64,000 nucleotides of DNA from Streptomyces clavifer (GTDB lineage Bacteria; Actinomycetota; Actinomycetes; Streptomycetales; Streptomycetaceae), in assembly GCA_014651175.1 (NCBI GenBank), contig BMWJ01000001.1, forward strand, positions 992,001 through 1,056,000, read 5' to 3'. Shown piece by piece: positions 1-10,747 of the stretch (positions are counted from its first letter, which is position 1; the number at the start of each line of letters is the position of its first letter). Position numbers and translations under genes: made by a program. Under the pieces are notes generated by a model that did no database searches, had not been told where the DNA came from, and saw nothing but the letters and a program-made list of their open reading frames with translations.

Positions 1-379
1 GAAGGAGGGCATCGCCGAGGGTGCCGACGTGGTGCTCATCGACACCGCAGGCCGGCTGCACACCAAGACGGGCCTGATGGACGAGCTCGGCAAGGTCAAG
101 CGGGTCGTGGAGAAGCACGGGCCGCTCGACGAGATCCTGCTCGTCCTGGACGCCACGACCGGGCAGAACGGACTCGTTCAGGCGAGGGTGTTCGCCGAGG
201 TCGTCGACATCACCGGCATCGTCCTCACCAAGCTGGACGGCACCGCCAAGGGCGGCATCGTCATCGCCGTCCAGCGCGAGCTGGGCGTACCCGTGAAGCT
301 CATCGGCCTCGGTGAAGGGCCGGACGACCTGGCTCCGTTCGAGCCGGAGGCCTTCGTCGACGCGCTGATCGGCGACTGA
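1..379 (+). CDS. ftsY: Signal recognition particle receptor FtsY, C-terminal part (5' end outside the window)
   Basis: The reading frame is open from the first bases of the window, so this is the last ~125 residues of a longer protein. It carries the SRP GTPase motifs DTAGRLHTK (G3 region), a [10 protein letters not shown] segment, [10 protein letters not shown] (G4, TKxD) and a final [12 protein letters not shown] motif, all typical of the FtsY NG domain. FtsY is the membrane-associated GTPase receptor that docks Ffh-bound ribosomes at the Sec translocon. Its partner ffh lies about 7.3 kb downstream. The gene ends just before a strong bidirectional terminator. The N-terminal A and N domains cannot be judged from here. 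Confidence 0.96.
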   Translation, partial: KEGIAEGADVVLIDTAGRLHTKTGLMDELGKVKRVVEKHGPLDEILLVLDATTGQNGLVQARVFAEVVDITGIVLTKLDGTAKGGIVIAVQRELGVPVKLIGLGEGPDDLAPFEPEAFVDALIGD

Positions 380-401
380 CCGCACATACCGTGTACGGCA
401 C

Positions 402-436
402 AAGGGCGGTGGACCCCGAGGGGGTCCACCGCCCTT
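402..436. terminator. Bidirectional terminator between ftsY and the convergent primase-like gene
   Basis: A perfect 16-bp inverted repeat (402-417 paired with 421-436) with a 3-nt loop lies 22 bp after the ftsY stop and 6 bp before the stop of the opposing gene. Its arms end in AAGGG/CCCTT, so it can work in both directions. Confidence 0.88.
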
Positions 437-442
437 GCGTCG

Positions 443-1093
443 TCAGGAGCGGTGGCATATGTAGGCCAGGGTGCCGAGCAGCAGCCGCGCCTGCGGAGGT
501 GTCACGGCCGTGTCCGTCACCGGCGGGCGCAGCCAGCGGACCGGGCCGAGGCCGCCCAGGTCGGAGGGGGGAGCGGTGATGTACGAGCCCGGGCCGAACG
601 CCCGCAGATCCAGGTCCGCGTCGTCCCAGCCCATCCGGTAGAGCAGCCCGGGCAGGCCGTTCGCGGCCCCCGGGGCGACGAGGAACTGTGTCCGGCCCGT
701 CGGTGTCACGGCGACCGGGCCCAGCGGCAGGCCCATCCGCTCCATCCGGACCAGCGCGTGCCGGCCCGCGGGCTCGGCGACGTCGAGCACGTCGAAGGTG
801 CGGCCCACCGGAAGCAGCATCGAGGCGCCCGGCACCTCTGCCCAGACCTCCGCGGCGACGCCGGGCGCGGCGCCCGCCGGGACCTCGCGGGCGAAGTCCA
901 ACGGATGGGCACCGGGGGCGGCGCACCCGGCGTCGCCGCACGAGCAGACGCCGGCCGCGGCCCGCGCGCCCGGAGCCACCGCCCATCCCCAGAGTCCTGT
1001 GTACTCCGCCACCGCGGTCGCGCCGGCTGCCGCGCGGTCGCGCCGCCGCGAGCCGGAACGCATCTCGCGGATGCCGCCGATCGTGAAGCCCAT
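443..1093 (-). CDS. Bifunctional DNA primase/polymerase (prim-pol)-like protein
   Basis: 216 residues, ATG start preceded by GAGGGG. A small cysteine cluster with the pattern CSCGDAGC followed by PGAHP near residues 50-65 matches the N-terminal hallmark of the archaeo-eukaryotic primase-like prim-pol family (PF09250-type). The C-terminal half has FLVAPG, GSYITAPP and VRWLRPP segments, usual for the stand-alone Streptomyces version. Full family members add a helicase or further domains; this one is a short single-domain form, so real polymerase activity is doubtful. It is convergent with ftsY and divergent from nsdA. The C-terminal half resembles the protein at 54484-54954. Confident as to family, not as to function. 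Confidence 0.75.
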   Translation of the reverse strand: MGFTIGGIREMRSGSRRRDRAAAGATAVAEYTGLWGWAVAPGARAAAGVCSCGDAGCAAPGAHPLDFAREVPAGAAPGVAAEVWAEVPGASMLLPVGRTFDVLDVAEPAGRHALVRMERMGLPLGPVAVTPTGRTQFLVAPGAANGLPGLLYRMGWDDADLDLRAFGPGSYITAPPSDLGGLGPVRWLRPPVTDTAVTPPQARLLLGTLAYICHRS

Positions 1094-1521
1094 GCCCCCT
1101 CCAACGGGTCCGACTCACCGGTGGTTACGACCCGGAGTCCCTGAGCGTCCTGTGCCGTCGCCACGGACCGGACGGCGCATTGAGCGGGCTCCAGGAGGGT
1201 GCGTGATCCCGCCGCGCGCCCCTGAATGCTTCACTCCGCTTGTTCCTGATCGCAGCATGTCAAGTGAATCGCGGACGGCCCGGAGCGGGTTCATCCGAAG
1301 GGGTGGCGAATGGTGGCGTTTCCACGATCGCCCTCGCCGGAGCGGTGATCGTAGGATTACCGTCGGTACCCGGACCCTGCAATTGCATGCGCGCTCACGG
1401 GTATGCCCCGGGCAACCCGCTCCTCTGTTCGGTGGCGCGCAACGTCCGTACGGGCAGCGCTGATGCACGGCATTCTGATAGAGGTTCGCGCGACAGGTTT
1501 CAGCGGGATGGGGGCGTTCCA
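1094..1521. promoter_or_regulatory. 428-bp divergent intergenic region upstream of nsdA
   Basis: This gap holds the promoters of the prim-pol-like gene (leftward) and nsdA (rightward). No convincing -35/-10 pair, operator or RNA structure was recognised. The long leader before the chosen nsdA GTG suggests an extended 5' UTR. Confidence 0.35.
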
Positions 1522-2997
1522 GTGAGTGGCAGCGGCGCAGGCGAGACGAGTGCCGGGAGGCGCCCCAACGGGCAGTTGGGATCGTGGTTCGTGCGCAGCG
1601 GCTGGTCCAAGGGCGAGCTCGCGCGCCAGGTGAACCGGCGGGCACGCCAGATGGGCGCCCACCACATCAGCACCGACACCTCCCGGGTGCGGCGGTGGCT
1701 CGATGGGGAACAGCCCCGCGAGCCGATCCCGCGCATCCTCTCCGAGCTCTTCTCCGAACGCTTCGGAGCCGTCGTCGCGGTGGAGGACCTCGGGCTGCGC
1801 ACCGCCCATCAGTCGCCGTCGGTCGCCGGGGTCGACCTGCCCTGGGCGGGCCCGCAGACCGTCGCGCTGCTCAGCGAGTTCTCCCGCAGCGACCTCATGC
1901 TGGCCCGGCGCGGTTTCCTCGGCAGCTCCCTCGCCCTGGCAGCGGGCCCCACCCTCATCGAGCCGATGCAGCGCTGGCTGGTGCCCGCCCCCCCCTCGGG
2001 GCGGCCGGAGCCGGTGCCGGCGGCGGCCGGGAGCCGGCCCTCGCGGCTCTCCCTGCCCGAGCTCGACCTGCTGGAGTCCACCACGGCGATGTTCCGCCAG
2101 TGGGACGCCCAGTGCGGGGGAGGACTGCGCCGAAAGGCCGTCGTCGGTCAACTCCACGAGGTCACCGACCTGTTGCAGGAACCCCAGCCCGAGGAGACCG
2201 CCCGCCGCCTCTTCCGGTGTGCGGCCGAACTGGCCGAGCTGGCGGGCTGGATGAGCTACGACGTGGGCCTCCAGCCCACCGCCCAGAAGTACTTCGTCCT
2301 CGCCCTGCACGCGTCCAAGGAGGCCGGGGACAAGCCGCTGGGCTCCTACATCCTGTCCAGCATGAGCCGCCAGATGATCCACCTCGGGCGGCCCGACGAC
2401 GCCCTCGAACTCATCCATCTCGCCCAGTACGGCAGCCGCGAGTGCGCCACCTCGCGCACCCAGGCCATGCTGTATGCGATGGAGGCGCGCGCATACGCCA
2501 ACATGGGCCAGCCCAGCAAGTGCAGAAGAGCGGTCAGGATGGCCGAGGACACCTTCGCCGACGCCGTTTTCGACGACGAGCCCGAGCCCGACTGGATCCG
2601 CTTCTTCTCCGACGCCGAACTGCACGGCGAGAACGCCCACTCCTACCGTGACCTGGTGTACGTCGCGGGCCGCAGCCCCACGTACGCCTCACTCGCCGAG
2701 CCCGTCATGGCCCGCGCCGTCGAGCTCTTCGGCGACGACGACGAGCACCAGAGGTCCTACGCGCTCAATCTGATCGGCATGGCCACCGTGCACCTCCTCC
2801 AGCGGGAACCCGAGGAGTCGACCGTGCTGGCCACCAAGGCCCTGAAGATCGCCAAGAAGGTCAGGTCGGAGCGCGTCAACACCCGGCTCCGCAAGACCGT
2901 CGACACCGCTGCCAGGGACTTCGGCGACATTCCCGAGGTCGCCCGGCTCACCGACCTGCTCACCGAGCAGCTCCCGGAGACCGCCGAAGCGGTCTGA
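1522..2997 (+). CDS. nsdA: NsdA, TPR-containing negative regulator of sporulation and antibiotic production
   Basis: 491 residues from a GTG preceded by a GGGATGGGGG ribosome-binding stretch; the frame stays open further upstream, but that part does not look coding. Residues ~15-90 form a helix-turn-helix-like region (WSKGELARQVNRRARQ, then VRRWLDGEQP). An internal twin-arginine-like hydrophobic stretch, RRGFLGSSLALAAGP, is followed by an alanine/leucine-rich tetratricopeptide-type helical region to the end. This is the known Streptomyces NsdA architecture; disruption of nsdA in S. coelicolor is reported to raise sporulation and antibiotic production. Its position between ftsY and amtB is conserved. 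The direct DNA or protein partner is not evident from the sequence. Confidence 0.85.
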   Translation: MSGSGAGETSAGRRPNGQLGSWFVRSGWSKGELARQVNRRARQMGAHHISTDTSRVRRWLDGEQPREPIPRILSELFSERFGAVVAVEDLGLRTAHQSPSVAGVDLPWAGPQTVALLSEFSRSDLMLARRGFLGSSLALAAGPTLIEPMQRWLVPAPPSGRPEPVPAAAGSRPSRLSLPELDLLESTTAMFRQWDAQCGGGLRRKAVVGQLHEVTDLLQEPQPEETARRLFRCAAELAELAGWMSYDVGLQPTAQKYFVLALHASKEAGDKPLGSYILSSMSRQMIHLGRPDDALELIHLAQYGSRECATSRTQAMLYAMEARAYANMGQPSKCRRAVRMAEDTFADAVFDDEPEPDWIRFFSDAELHGENAHSYRDLVYVAGRSPTYASLAEPVMARAVELFGDDDEHQRSYALNLIGMATVHLLQREPEESTVLATKALKIAKKVRSERVNTRLRKTVDTAARDFGDIPEVARLTDLLTEQLPETAEAV

Positions 2998-3011
2998 CCG
3001 GCCCTCCCGCC

Positions 3012-3089
3012 ACCGGCCACGGCAGCCATCCCGTACATCCCGACTCGGCTCCCCCATCGCCAGGTCAGCGGGTGGCTGCCGTGGCCGGT
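3012..3089. terminator. Long inverted repeat after nsdA, probable terminator
   Basis: Perfect 17-bp arms (3012-3028 and 3073-3089) separated by 44 nt lie directly after the nsdA stop and upstream of the amtB control region. The long loop makes this a weaker terminator candidate than others in the window; a processing hairpin is possible. Confidence 0.55.
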
Positions 3090-3183
3090 TCACGTCCTCG
3101 GCGTCCCAACCGCACCGTATGCGGCGCAACCGGCATGGTAGGCAGCACACCGGGTCCGACGCCCGCGGTTCATTCGGACGTAA

Positions 3184-5019
<1,836 letters not shown>

Positions 5020-5051
5020 CCGACGGTCCCCGTGAACGGAAAGGCAGCTGG

Positions 5052-7505
5052 GTGACGAGCACCGAAGTGACCACCGAATCCGAGGACTCGGGACCCAGCG
5101 GCTACGCGGCGGCCCGGCTGCGTCTTCTCCAGGAGAAGACGCAGTCCGGGCCGCCGCGCCGTGCGGCCCTCGCCCGCCTCACCGACGACTGGCTGACCGC
5201 GCTGTTCACGGCGGCCGCAGAGGAGTCGGGCGTCCGGGGCGCCGCCCTCGTCGCCGTCGGCGGGTACGGCCGCGGCGAACTCTCCCCGCGCAGCGACCTC
5301 GACCTCCTGCTCCTGCACGACGGCAGCGCCGACGCCGGAGCCATCGCTTCCCTCGCCGACCGCATCTGGTACCCCGTCTGGGACCTCGGCCTGGCCCTCG
5401 ACCACTCCGTACGCACCCCCGGCGAGGCACGCGGGACCGCGGGGGAGGACCTCAAGGTCCAGCTCGGCCTCCTCGACGCACGCCCCGTCGCCGGAGACCT
5501 CGGACTGGTCGCCGGCCTGCGCACCGCGATCCTCGCCGACTGGCGCAACCAGGCACCCAAACGCCTCCCCGCCCTCGACGAGCTCTGCCGGGAACGCGCC
5601 GAGCGCATGGGCGAGCTCCAGTACCTCCTGGAGCCCGACCTCAAGGAGGCCCGCGGCGGTCTCCGCGACGCCACCGCCCTGCGCGCCGTCGCCGCCTCCT
5701 GGGTCGCCGACGCCCCCCGCGAAGGACTCGCCGAAGCCCGCCGCACCCTTCTCGACGCGCGCGACGCCCTCCACCTCAGCACCGGCCGGGCCACCGACCG
5801 CCTCGCCCTGCAGGAGCAGGACCAGGTCGCCGGAGCGCTCGGCCTCCTCGACGCCGACGCCCTGCTGCGCCAGGTGTACGAAGCCGCCCGGACCGTCTCG
5901 TACGCCACCGACGTCACCTGGCGCGAGGTCAACCGCGTGCTGCGCGCCCGCTCCGTGCGGCCCCGGCTGCGGGCGATCCTCGGCGGCGGCGCCAAGGCCG
6001 CCCCGGAGCGCACCCCGCTCGCCGAGGGCGTGGTCGAGGCCGACGGCGAAGTCGTCCTCGCCCGCACCGCCCGCCCCGAGAAGGACCCCGTCCTCACTCT
6101 CAGGGCCGCCGCCGCGGCGGCCGAGTCCGGGCTGCCGCTCTCCCGCCACCTCGTACGCCACCTCCGGACGGCCGCCCAGCCGCTGCCCGTGCCGTGGCCC
6201 GCGGAGGCCCGCGAGGAGCTCGTCACCCTGCTCGGCGCCGGTGAATCCACCGTCGGCGTCTGGGAAGCCCTGGAAGCGGAAGGCATCATCACCCGGCTGC
6301 TGCCCGACTGGGAGCGGGTCCACTGCCGTCCGCAGCGCAATCCGGTCCACACCTGGACCGTCGACCGCCACCTCGTCGAGACGGCCGTGCGCGCCGCCTC
6401 CCTCACCCGCCGCGTCGGCCGCCCCGACCTCCTCCTGGTCGCGGCCCTGCTCCACGACATCGGCAAGGGCTGGCCCGGGGACCACTCCGTCGCCGGTGAG
6501 GTCATCGCCCGCGACATGGCCGCCCGCATCGGCTTCGACAAACAGGACGTGGGGGTCGTCGCCACCCTCGTACGACACCACCTGCTGCTCATCGAGACCG
6601 CCACCCGGCGTGACCTGGACGACCCCGCGACCGTCCGCTCCGTCGCCGACGCCGTGGGCAGCGCCTCCACCCTGGAGCTCCTGCACGCCCTCACCGAGGC
6701 CGACGCGCTGGCCACCGGCCCCGCCGCGTGGAGCTCCTGGCGCGCCTCCCTGGTCACGGACCTGGTCAGGCGGGCCGCCTCGCTCCTCGCGGGCGAGGAG
6801 CCCGCCGAACCGGAACCGCTCGCCCCCAGCGCCGAGCAGGAACGCCTCGCCGTCGAGGCACTGCGCACCGGCGAACCGGTCCTGTCCCTGCACACCCAGC
6901 CCGAACCCGCCTCCGGGGACGGCGAACCGGAACCCGTCGGCGTGGAACTCCTCATCGCGCTGCCCGACCGGCCCGGAGTGCTCCCCGCGGCGGCCGGCGT
7001 CCTCGCCCTGCACCGCCTCACCGTCCGCGCGGCGGACCTGCGGGCCGTCGAGCTCCCCACCGAGCTGGGCGAGTCGGCCGGTCTGCTGGTGCTCAGCTGG
7101 CGGGTGGCCGCGGAGTACGGTTCCCTCCCGCAGGCCTCCCGGCTCCGCGCCGACCTCGTACGCGCCCTGGACGGCTCCCTCGACATCCGGGCCCGCCTCG
7201 CCGAACGCGAGGCCGCCTACCCGCGGCGGCGCGGGGTCAAGGCGCCGCCGCCCAGAGTCACCGTCGCGGCGGCGGGCTCGCGGCTCGCCACGGTGATCGA
7301 GGTGCGCGCCCAGGACGCCCCCGGACTGCTGCACCGGATCGGCCGGGCGCTGGAACAGACCGCCGTACGGGTCCGCAGCGCACACATCTCGACGCTGGGC
7401 GCGAACGCGGTGGACGCCTTCTACGTCACCGACGCGGACGGTGCGCCGCTGGCCGGGGAGCGTGCGGCGGCGCTGGCCAGGGAGGTGGAGAAGGCGCTGG
7501 CGTGA
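5052..7505 (+). CDS. glnD: PII nucleotidyltransferase/removing enzyme GlnD
   Basis: 817 residues from a GTG. The nucleotidyltransferase motif VAVGGYGRGELSPRSDLDLL lies near residues 70-95, the HD phosphohydrolase motif LLHDIGKGWPGDHS near 470-485, and two C-terminal ACT domains follow (starting near GVELLIALPDRPGV and VIEVRAQDAPGL). The length is close to the family norm. In Streptomyces GlnD adenylylates GlnK on Tyr51 rather than uridylylating it. It is the last gene of the nitrogen operon. Confidence 0.95.
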   Translation: MTSTEVTTESEDSGPSGYAAARLRLLQEKTQSGPPRRAALARLTDDWLTALFTAAAEESGVRGAALVAVGGYGRGELSPRSDLDLLLLHDGSADAGAIASLADRIWYPVWDLGLALDHSVRTPGEARGTAGEDLKVQLGLLDARPVAGDLGLVAGLRTAILADWRNQAPKRLPALDELCRERAERMGELQYLLEPDLKEARGGLRDATALRAVAASWVADAPREGLAEARRTLLDARDALHLSTGRATDRLALQEQDQVAGALGLLDADALLRQVYEAARTVSYATDVTWREVNRVLRARSVRPRLRAILGGGAKAAPERTPLAEGVVEADGEVVLARTARPEKDPVLTLRAAAAAAESGLPLSRHLVRHLRTAAQPLPVPWPAEAREELVTLLGAGESTVGVWEALEAEGIITRLLPDWERVHCRPQRNPVHTWTVDRHLVETAVRAASLTRRVGRPDLLLVAALLHDIGKGWPGDHSVAGEVIARDMAARIGFDKQDVGVVATLVRHHLLLIETATRRDLDDPATVRSVADAVGSASTLELLHALTEADALATGPAAWSSWRASLVTDLVRRAASLLAGEEPAEPEPLAPSAEQERLAVEALRTGEPVLSLHTQPEPASGDGEPEPVGVELLIALPDRPGVLPAAAGVLALHRLTVRAADLRAVELPTELGESAGLLVLSWRVAAEYGSLPQASRLRADLVRALDGSLDIRARLAEREAAYPRRRGVKAPPPRVTVAAAGSRLATVIEVRAQDAPGLLHRIGRALEQTAVRVRSAHISTLGANAVDAFYVTDADGAPLAGERAAALAREVEKALA

Positions 7506-7615
7506 CCCCCGGCGCCGGGCCGTCCACGCCCGGGGGCGGCCCCCCGGCACCGGCCGTTCGTCACGAGTGGTGGCCTTCGGTACCGGGCCGTTCACCACGA
7601 GAATCGGGCGAGGTC

Positions 7616-7643
7616 TTTGCGTTCGGCGGGGTCCGGATACCCT
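7616..7643 (+). promoter_or_regulatory. Possible ffh promoter
   Basis: TTTGCG at 7616-7621 and TACCCT at 7638-7643 are 16 bp apart, a weak match to the vegetative TTGAC-N17-TANNNT consensus, about 50 bp before the ffh GTG. Confidence 0.3.
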
Positions 7644-7694
7644 GGAGGGCGATTGACCTGCCACCACCCCCGACCCTGAGGACCGACGAGCGCC

Positions 7695-9245
7695 GTGTTC
7701 GATACTCTCTCCGACCGCCTTGCCGCGACTTTCAAGAACCTCAGGGGCAAGGGCCGCTTGTCCGAGGCGGACATCGACGCCACGGCTCGCGAGATCCGAA
7801 TCGCCCTGCTCGAGGCCGACGTCGCGCTGCCCGTCGTCCGGTCCTTCATCGCCAACGTCAAGGAGCGGGCGCGGGGGGTCGAGGTCTCCCAGGCGCTGAA
7901 TCCGGCGCAGCAGATGATCAAGATCGTCAACGAGGAGCTCGTAGGCATCCTCGGTGGCGAGACCCGGCGGCTCCGGTTCGCCAAGACCGCGCCGACCGTG
8001 ATCATGCTCGCGGGTCTCCAGGGTGCCGGTAAGACGACCCTCGCCGGCAAGCTCGGTCTCTGGCTCAAGGGCCAGGGCCACTCCCCGCTGCTCGTCGCCT
8101 GCGACCTCCAGCGCCCCAACGCCGTCAACCAGCTGAGCGTCGTGGCCGACCGCGCGGGTGTCGCGGTGTACGCGCCGGAGCCCGGCAACGGCGTGGGCGA
8201 CCCGGTCAAGGTCGCCAAGGACTCCATCGAGTTCGCCAAGGCCAAGGTCCACGACATCGTCATCGTCGACACCGCCGGCCGTCTCGGCATCGATGAGGAG
8301 CTGATGCGGCAGGCCGCGGACATCCGCGACGCCGTCAGCCCCGACGAGATCCTCTTCGTCGTGGACGCGATGATCGGCCAGGACGCGGTCAACACCGCCG
8401 AGGCCTTCCGCGACGGCGTCGGCTTCGACGGCGTGGTGCTCTCCAAGCTCGACGGCGACGCCCGCGGCGGTGCCGCCCTGTCGATCGCCCATGTCACGGG
8501 CAAGCAGATCATGTTCGCCTCGAACGGTGAGAAGCTCGAGGACTTCGACGCGTTCCACCCCGACCGCATGGCGTCCCGCATTCTCGACATGGGTGACCTG
8601 CTCACCCTGATCGAGCAGGCGGAGAAGACCTTCAGCCAGGAAGAGGCCGCCAAAATGGCCTCCAAGCTGGCGTCGAGCAAGGGCAAGGACTTCACGCTCG
8701 ACGACTTCCTGGCGCAGATGGAGCAGGTCAGGAAGATGGGCTCCATCTCCAAGCTGCTCGGGATGCTGCCCGGCATGGGGCAGATCAAGGACCAGATCAG
8801 CAACATCGACGAGCGGGACGTGGACCGCACGGCCGCGATCATCAAGTCGATGACACCGCACGAGCGTGCCGAGCCCACGGTGATCAACGGCTCGCGCCGG
8901 GCCCGTATCGCCAAGGGTTCGGGCGTCGAGGTCTCCGCGGTGAAGAACCTCGTCGAGCGGTTCTTCGAGGCCCGCAAGATGATGTCGAAGATGGCCCAGG
9001 GCGGCGGCATGCCGGGGATGCCCGGGATGCCGGGCATGGGCGGCGGTCCCGGCCGTCAGAAGAAGCAGATCAAGCAGGCCAAGGGCAAGCGCAAGAGCGG
9101 CAACCCGATGAAGCGCAAGGCCGAGGAGCAGGCGGCCGCGGCCCGCCGCGAGCAGGCGGCGGCGCAGGGCGGTGCCTTCGGGCTGCCGGCCCAGGAGGAC
9201 AAGAACTTCGAGCTGCCGGACGAGTTCAAGAAGTTCATGGGCTGA
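7695..9245 (+). CDS. ffh: Signal recognition particle protein Ffh
   Basis: 516 residues from GTG. The N domain (FDTLSDRLAATFKNLRGKG) is followed by the GTPase domain with P-loop GLQGAGKTTLAGKLG near residue 105-120, DTAGRL, and SKLDGDARGG. The methionine-rich M domain carries GGGMPGMPGMPGMGG and a basic tail. Ffh binds signal sequences and 4.5S RNA and docks on FtsY, whose gene ends at the left edge of the window. The C-terminal tail is lengthened by Ala/Gln-rich sequence, normal for Streptomyces. Confidence 0.97.
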   Translation: MFDTLSDRLAATFKNLRGKGRLSEADIDATAREIRIALLEADVALPVVRSFIANVKERARGVEVSQALNPAQQMIKIVNEELVGILGGETRRLRFAKTAPTVIMLAGLQGAGKTTLAGKLGLWLKGQGHSPLLVACDLQRPNAVNQLSVVADRAGVAVYAPEPGNGVGDPVKVAKDSIEFAKAKVHDIVIVDTAGRLGIDEELMRQAADIRDAVSPDEILFVVDAMIGQDAVNTAEAFRDGVGFDGVVLSKLDGDARGGAALSIAHVTGKQIMFASNGEKLEDFDAFHPDRMASRILDMGDLLTLIEQAEKTFSQEEAAKMASKLASSKGKDFTLDDFLAQMEQVRKMGSISKLLGMLPGMGQIKDQISNIDERDVDRTAAIIKSMTPHERAEPTVINGSRRARIAKGSGVEVSAVKNLVERFFEARKMMSKMAQGGGMPGMPGMPGMGGGPGRQKKQIKQAKGKRKSGNPMKRKAEEQAAAARREQAAAQGGAFGLPAQEDKNFELPDEFKKFMG

Positions 9246-9262
9246 CCGGCCCGTCGGCATGA

Positions 9263-9295
9263 CGAAGGGGCGCCCCGCTCGCGGGCGCCCCTTCG
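9263..9295. terminator. Terminator between ffh and the convergent methyltransferase
   Basis: Perfect 13-bp stem (9263-9275 with 9283-9295) and a 7-nt loop, 17 bp after the ffh stop and 19 bp before the stop of the opposing gene; probably serves both. Confidence 0.85.
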
Positions 9296-9314
9296 CCGTT
9301 CCGCACCGTTCTCG

Positions 9315-10184
9315 TCAGGTGACGCACACCAGGTAGCGGAAGACGTTCGGCATCCAGACCGTGCCGTCGGGCCGCAGGTGCGGATGCAGCGCTTCCGCGA
9401 CCTCCTTCTCCGCCTGGGAGCGGTCCGTCGCCCGGATCGCCGCGTCGAACAGCCCGGTCGACAACAGGCCGCGCACGGCGCTGTCCAGGTCGGCGTAGCC
9501 GAACGGGCAGGAGACCCGGCCGGAACCGTCCGGCTTCAGCCCTGCCCGCGCGGCCACCTCTTCGAGGTCGTCCCGCAGCGGCGGGCGCCAGCCGCTCCCG
9601 GAGCGCGCGGTGCGCGACGACTCGGCGAGCCGGGCCGCCACCCGGAGCACCGGGGCCGTCGCGCAGCGCTCCGGCGGCCCCCATCCGGTCAGCACCACGG
9701 TGGCCCCTCGAGCGGCCAGCGGCACGGCGGAGGTCAGGGCGGGTGCGAGACCGTCACAGTCGCCGGCGGCGCAACCGATCGGATCGAACGCGGTGAGCAG
9801 GTCGTAGGGCGCCTCTCCGGCGGGCGCGGCCGCCGACGGGACGTCGTCCACGAGCCTGGCCCGCACCCGCGGCGCCGTCCCGGCCGGTTCCTGTCCCGCG
9901 CCGGACGCGAAGCGCTCGCGCGCCAGGGCGAGACGTTCACGGTCGGTGTCGCAGCCGGTGACGTGTGCCCCCCGGGACGCCGCGATCAGCAGCGCGAGCC
10001 CGGAACCGCAGCCGAGGGAGAGCATCCGGGTGCCGGCCCCGACTTCGAGCCGCTCGAACACGGCTTCGTACAGCGGCGCCAGCATGCGCTCCTGGATCTC
10101 GGCCCAGTCGCGGGCACGGGTACCGGCGTCCACCGTGGCGGTCGAGTCCGCATACCTGTGGTGCCGGACGAGCGTGGGTGTCAT
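9315..10184 (-). CDS. SAM-dependent methyltransferase (class I)
   Basis: 289 residues from the ATG at 10184 (MTPTLVRHHRYAD); an in-frame ATG 18 codons upstream is possible but its leader does not look coding. Motif I of Rossmann methyltransferases is clear (MLSLGCGSGLALL near residue 55-70), followed by an acidic loop GCDTDRERL. PYDLLTAFDPIGCAAGD would be the motif IV region. The C-terminal half contains VRGLLSTGLFDAAI and an aromatic end. The substrate is unknown. The location next to ffh recurs in streptomycetes. It may act on a small molecule; a 23S rRNA or protein target has no sequence support. Confidence 0.75.
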   Translation of the reverse strand: MTPTLVRHHRYADSTATVDAGTRARDWAEIQERMLAPLYEAVFERLEVGAGTRMLSLGCGSGLALLIAASRGAHVTGCDTDRERLALARERFASGAGQEPAGTAPRVRARLVDDVPSAAAPAGEAPYDLLTAFDPIGCAAGDCDGLAPALTSAVPLAARGATVVLTGWGPPERCATAPVLRVAARLAESSRTARSGSGWRPPLRDDLEEVAARAGLKPDGSGRVSCPFGYADLDSAVRGLLSTGLFDAAIRATDRSQAEKEVAEALHPHLRPDGTVWMPNVFRYLVCVT

Positions 10185-10713
10185 GGAATGCGCCCCAATC
10201 CGCCGAGAGGTCGGTCGTGCCCGAGTGAGGTCCCCCATGTGTACGTGCGCCGTGCTCTGTGCGGCAGGTGGTGCGCATGCCGCGTTCCGTGATGCGTGTG
10301 CCGCGTCCTGGGCGCCCGCATCCCCCGTATGCCAGAGAACTCCGCATCCGCGGTCCCGTCCAGGGGTCGGGTGGCATTGCTTGCGTGCTCCGGTCGTGCG
10401 CCCCCGGCTCCGGGTCGTGACGGCGGGCGCCGGGACCGGTGCGCCCGAGGCTCGCTCCTCACAGTCTTACCCGACATGCGGGGGGCAGCACGTCGAGGGC
10501 TCCGGCCCCGCCGGGCTCGGGTTCGTGCCGGCTGCTCCATGCCGGGTAATGTCGCCCACGAAGGCCCTTCTACGGTCCGGCGCGTACGACACGCTACGTA
10601 CCGTCTTGATGCGAGCTGTGTGACTTCTCCGCAGATCTGCGCACCCGCCCTCGTCCGAGCGCATCAGCGGCAACTGACTGGTACGTGCAAATTATTTGGG
10701 ATGCCCCGGAATA
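10185..10713. other. ~530-bp intergenic stretch with no recognised gene
   Basis: GC-rich sequence between two divergent genes. Reading frames exist on both strands but have no start-site or family support. A small AT-rich patch (around 10688-10700) precedes the promoter assigned to the next gene. No hairpin or operator stands out. Confidence 0.4.
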
Positions 10714-10739
10714 GGAACACCGGAGCCCTCAGGCTCGTT
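10714..10739 (+). promoter_or_regulatory. ECF-like promoter giving a leaderless transcript
   Basis: GGAAC (10714-10718), 17 bp, then CGTT (10736-10739) resembles promoters of extracytoplasmic-function sigma factors. Transcription would begin about 9 nt later, at or next to the GTG at 10748, and no Shine-Dalgarno sequence precedes that GTG. Confidence 0.4.
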
Positions 10740-10747
10740 ATCACGAC

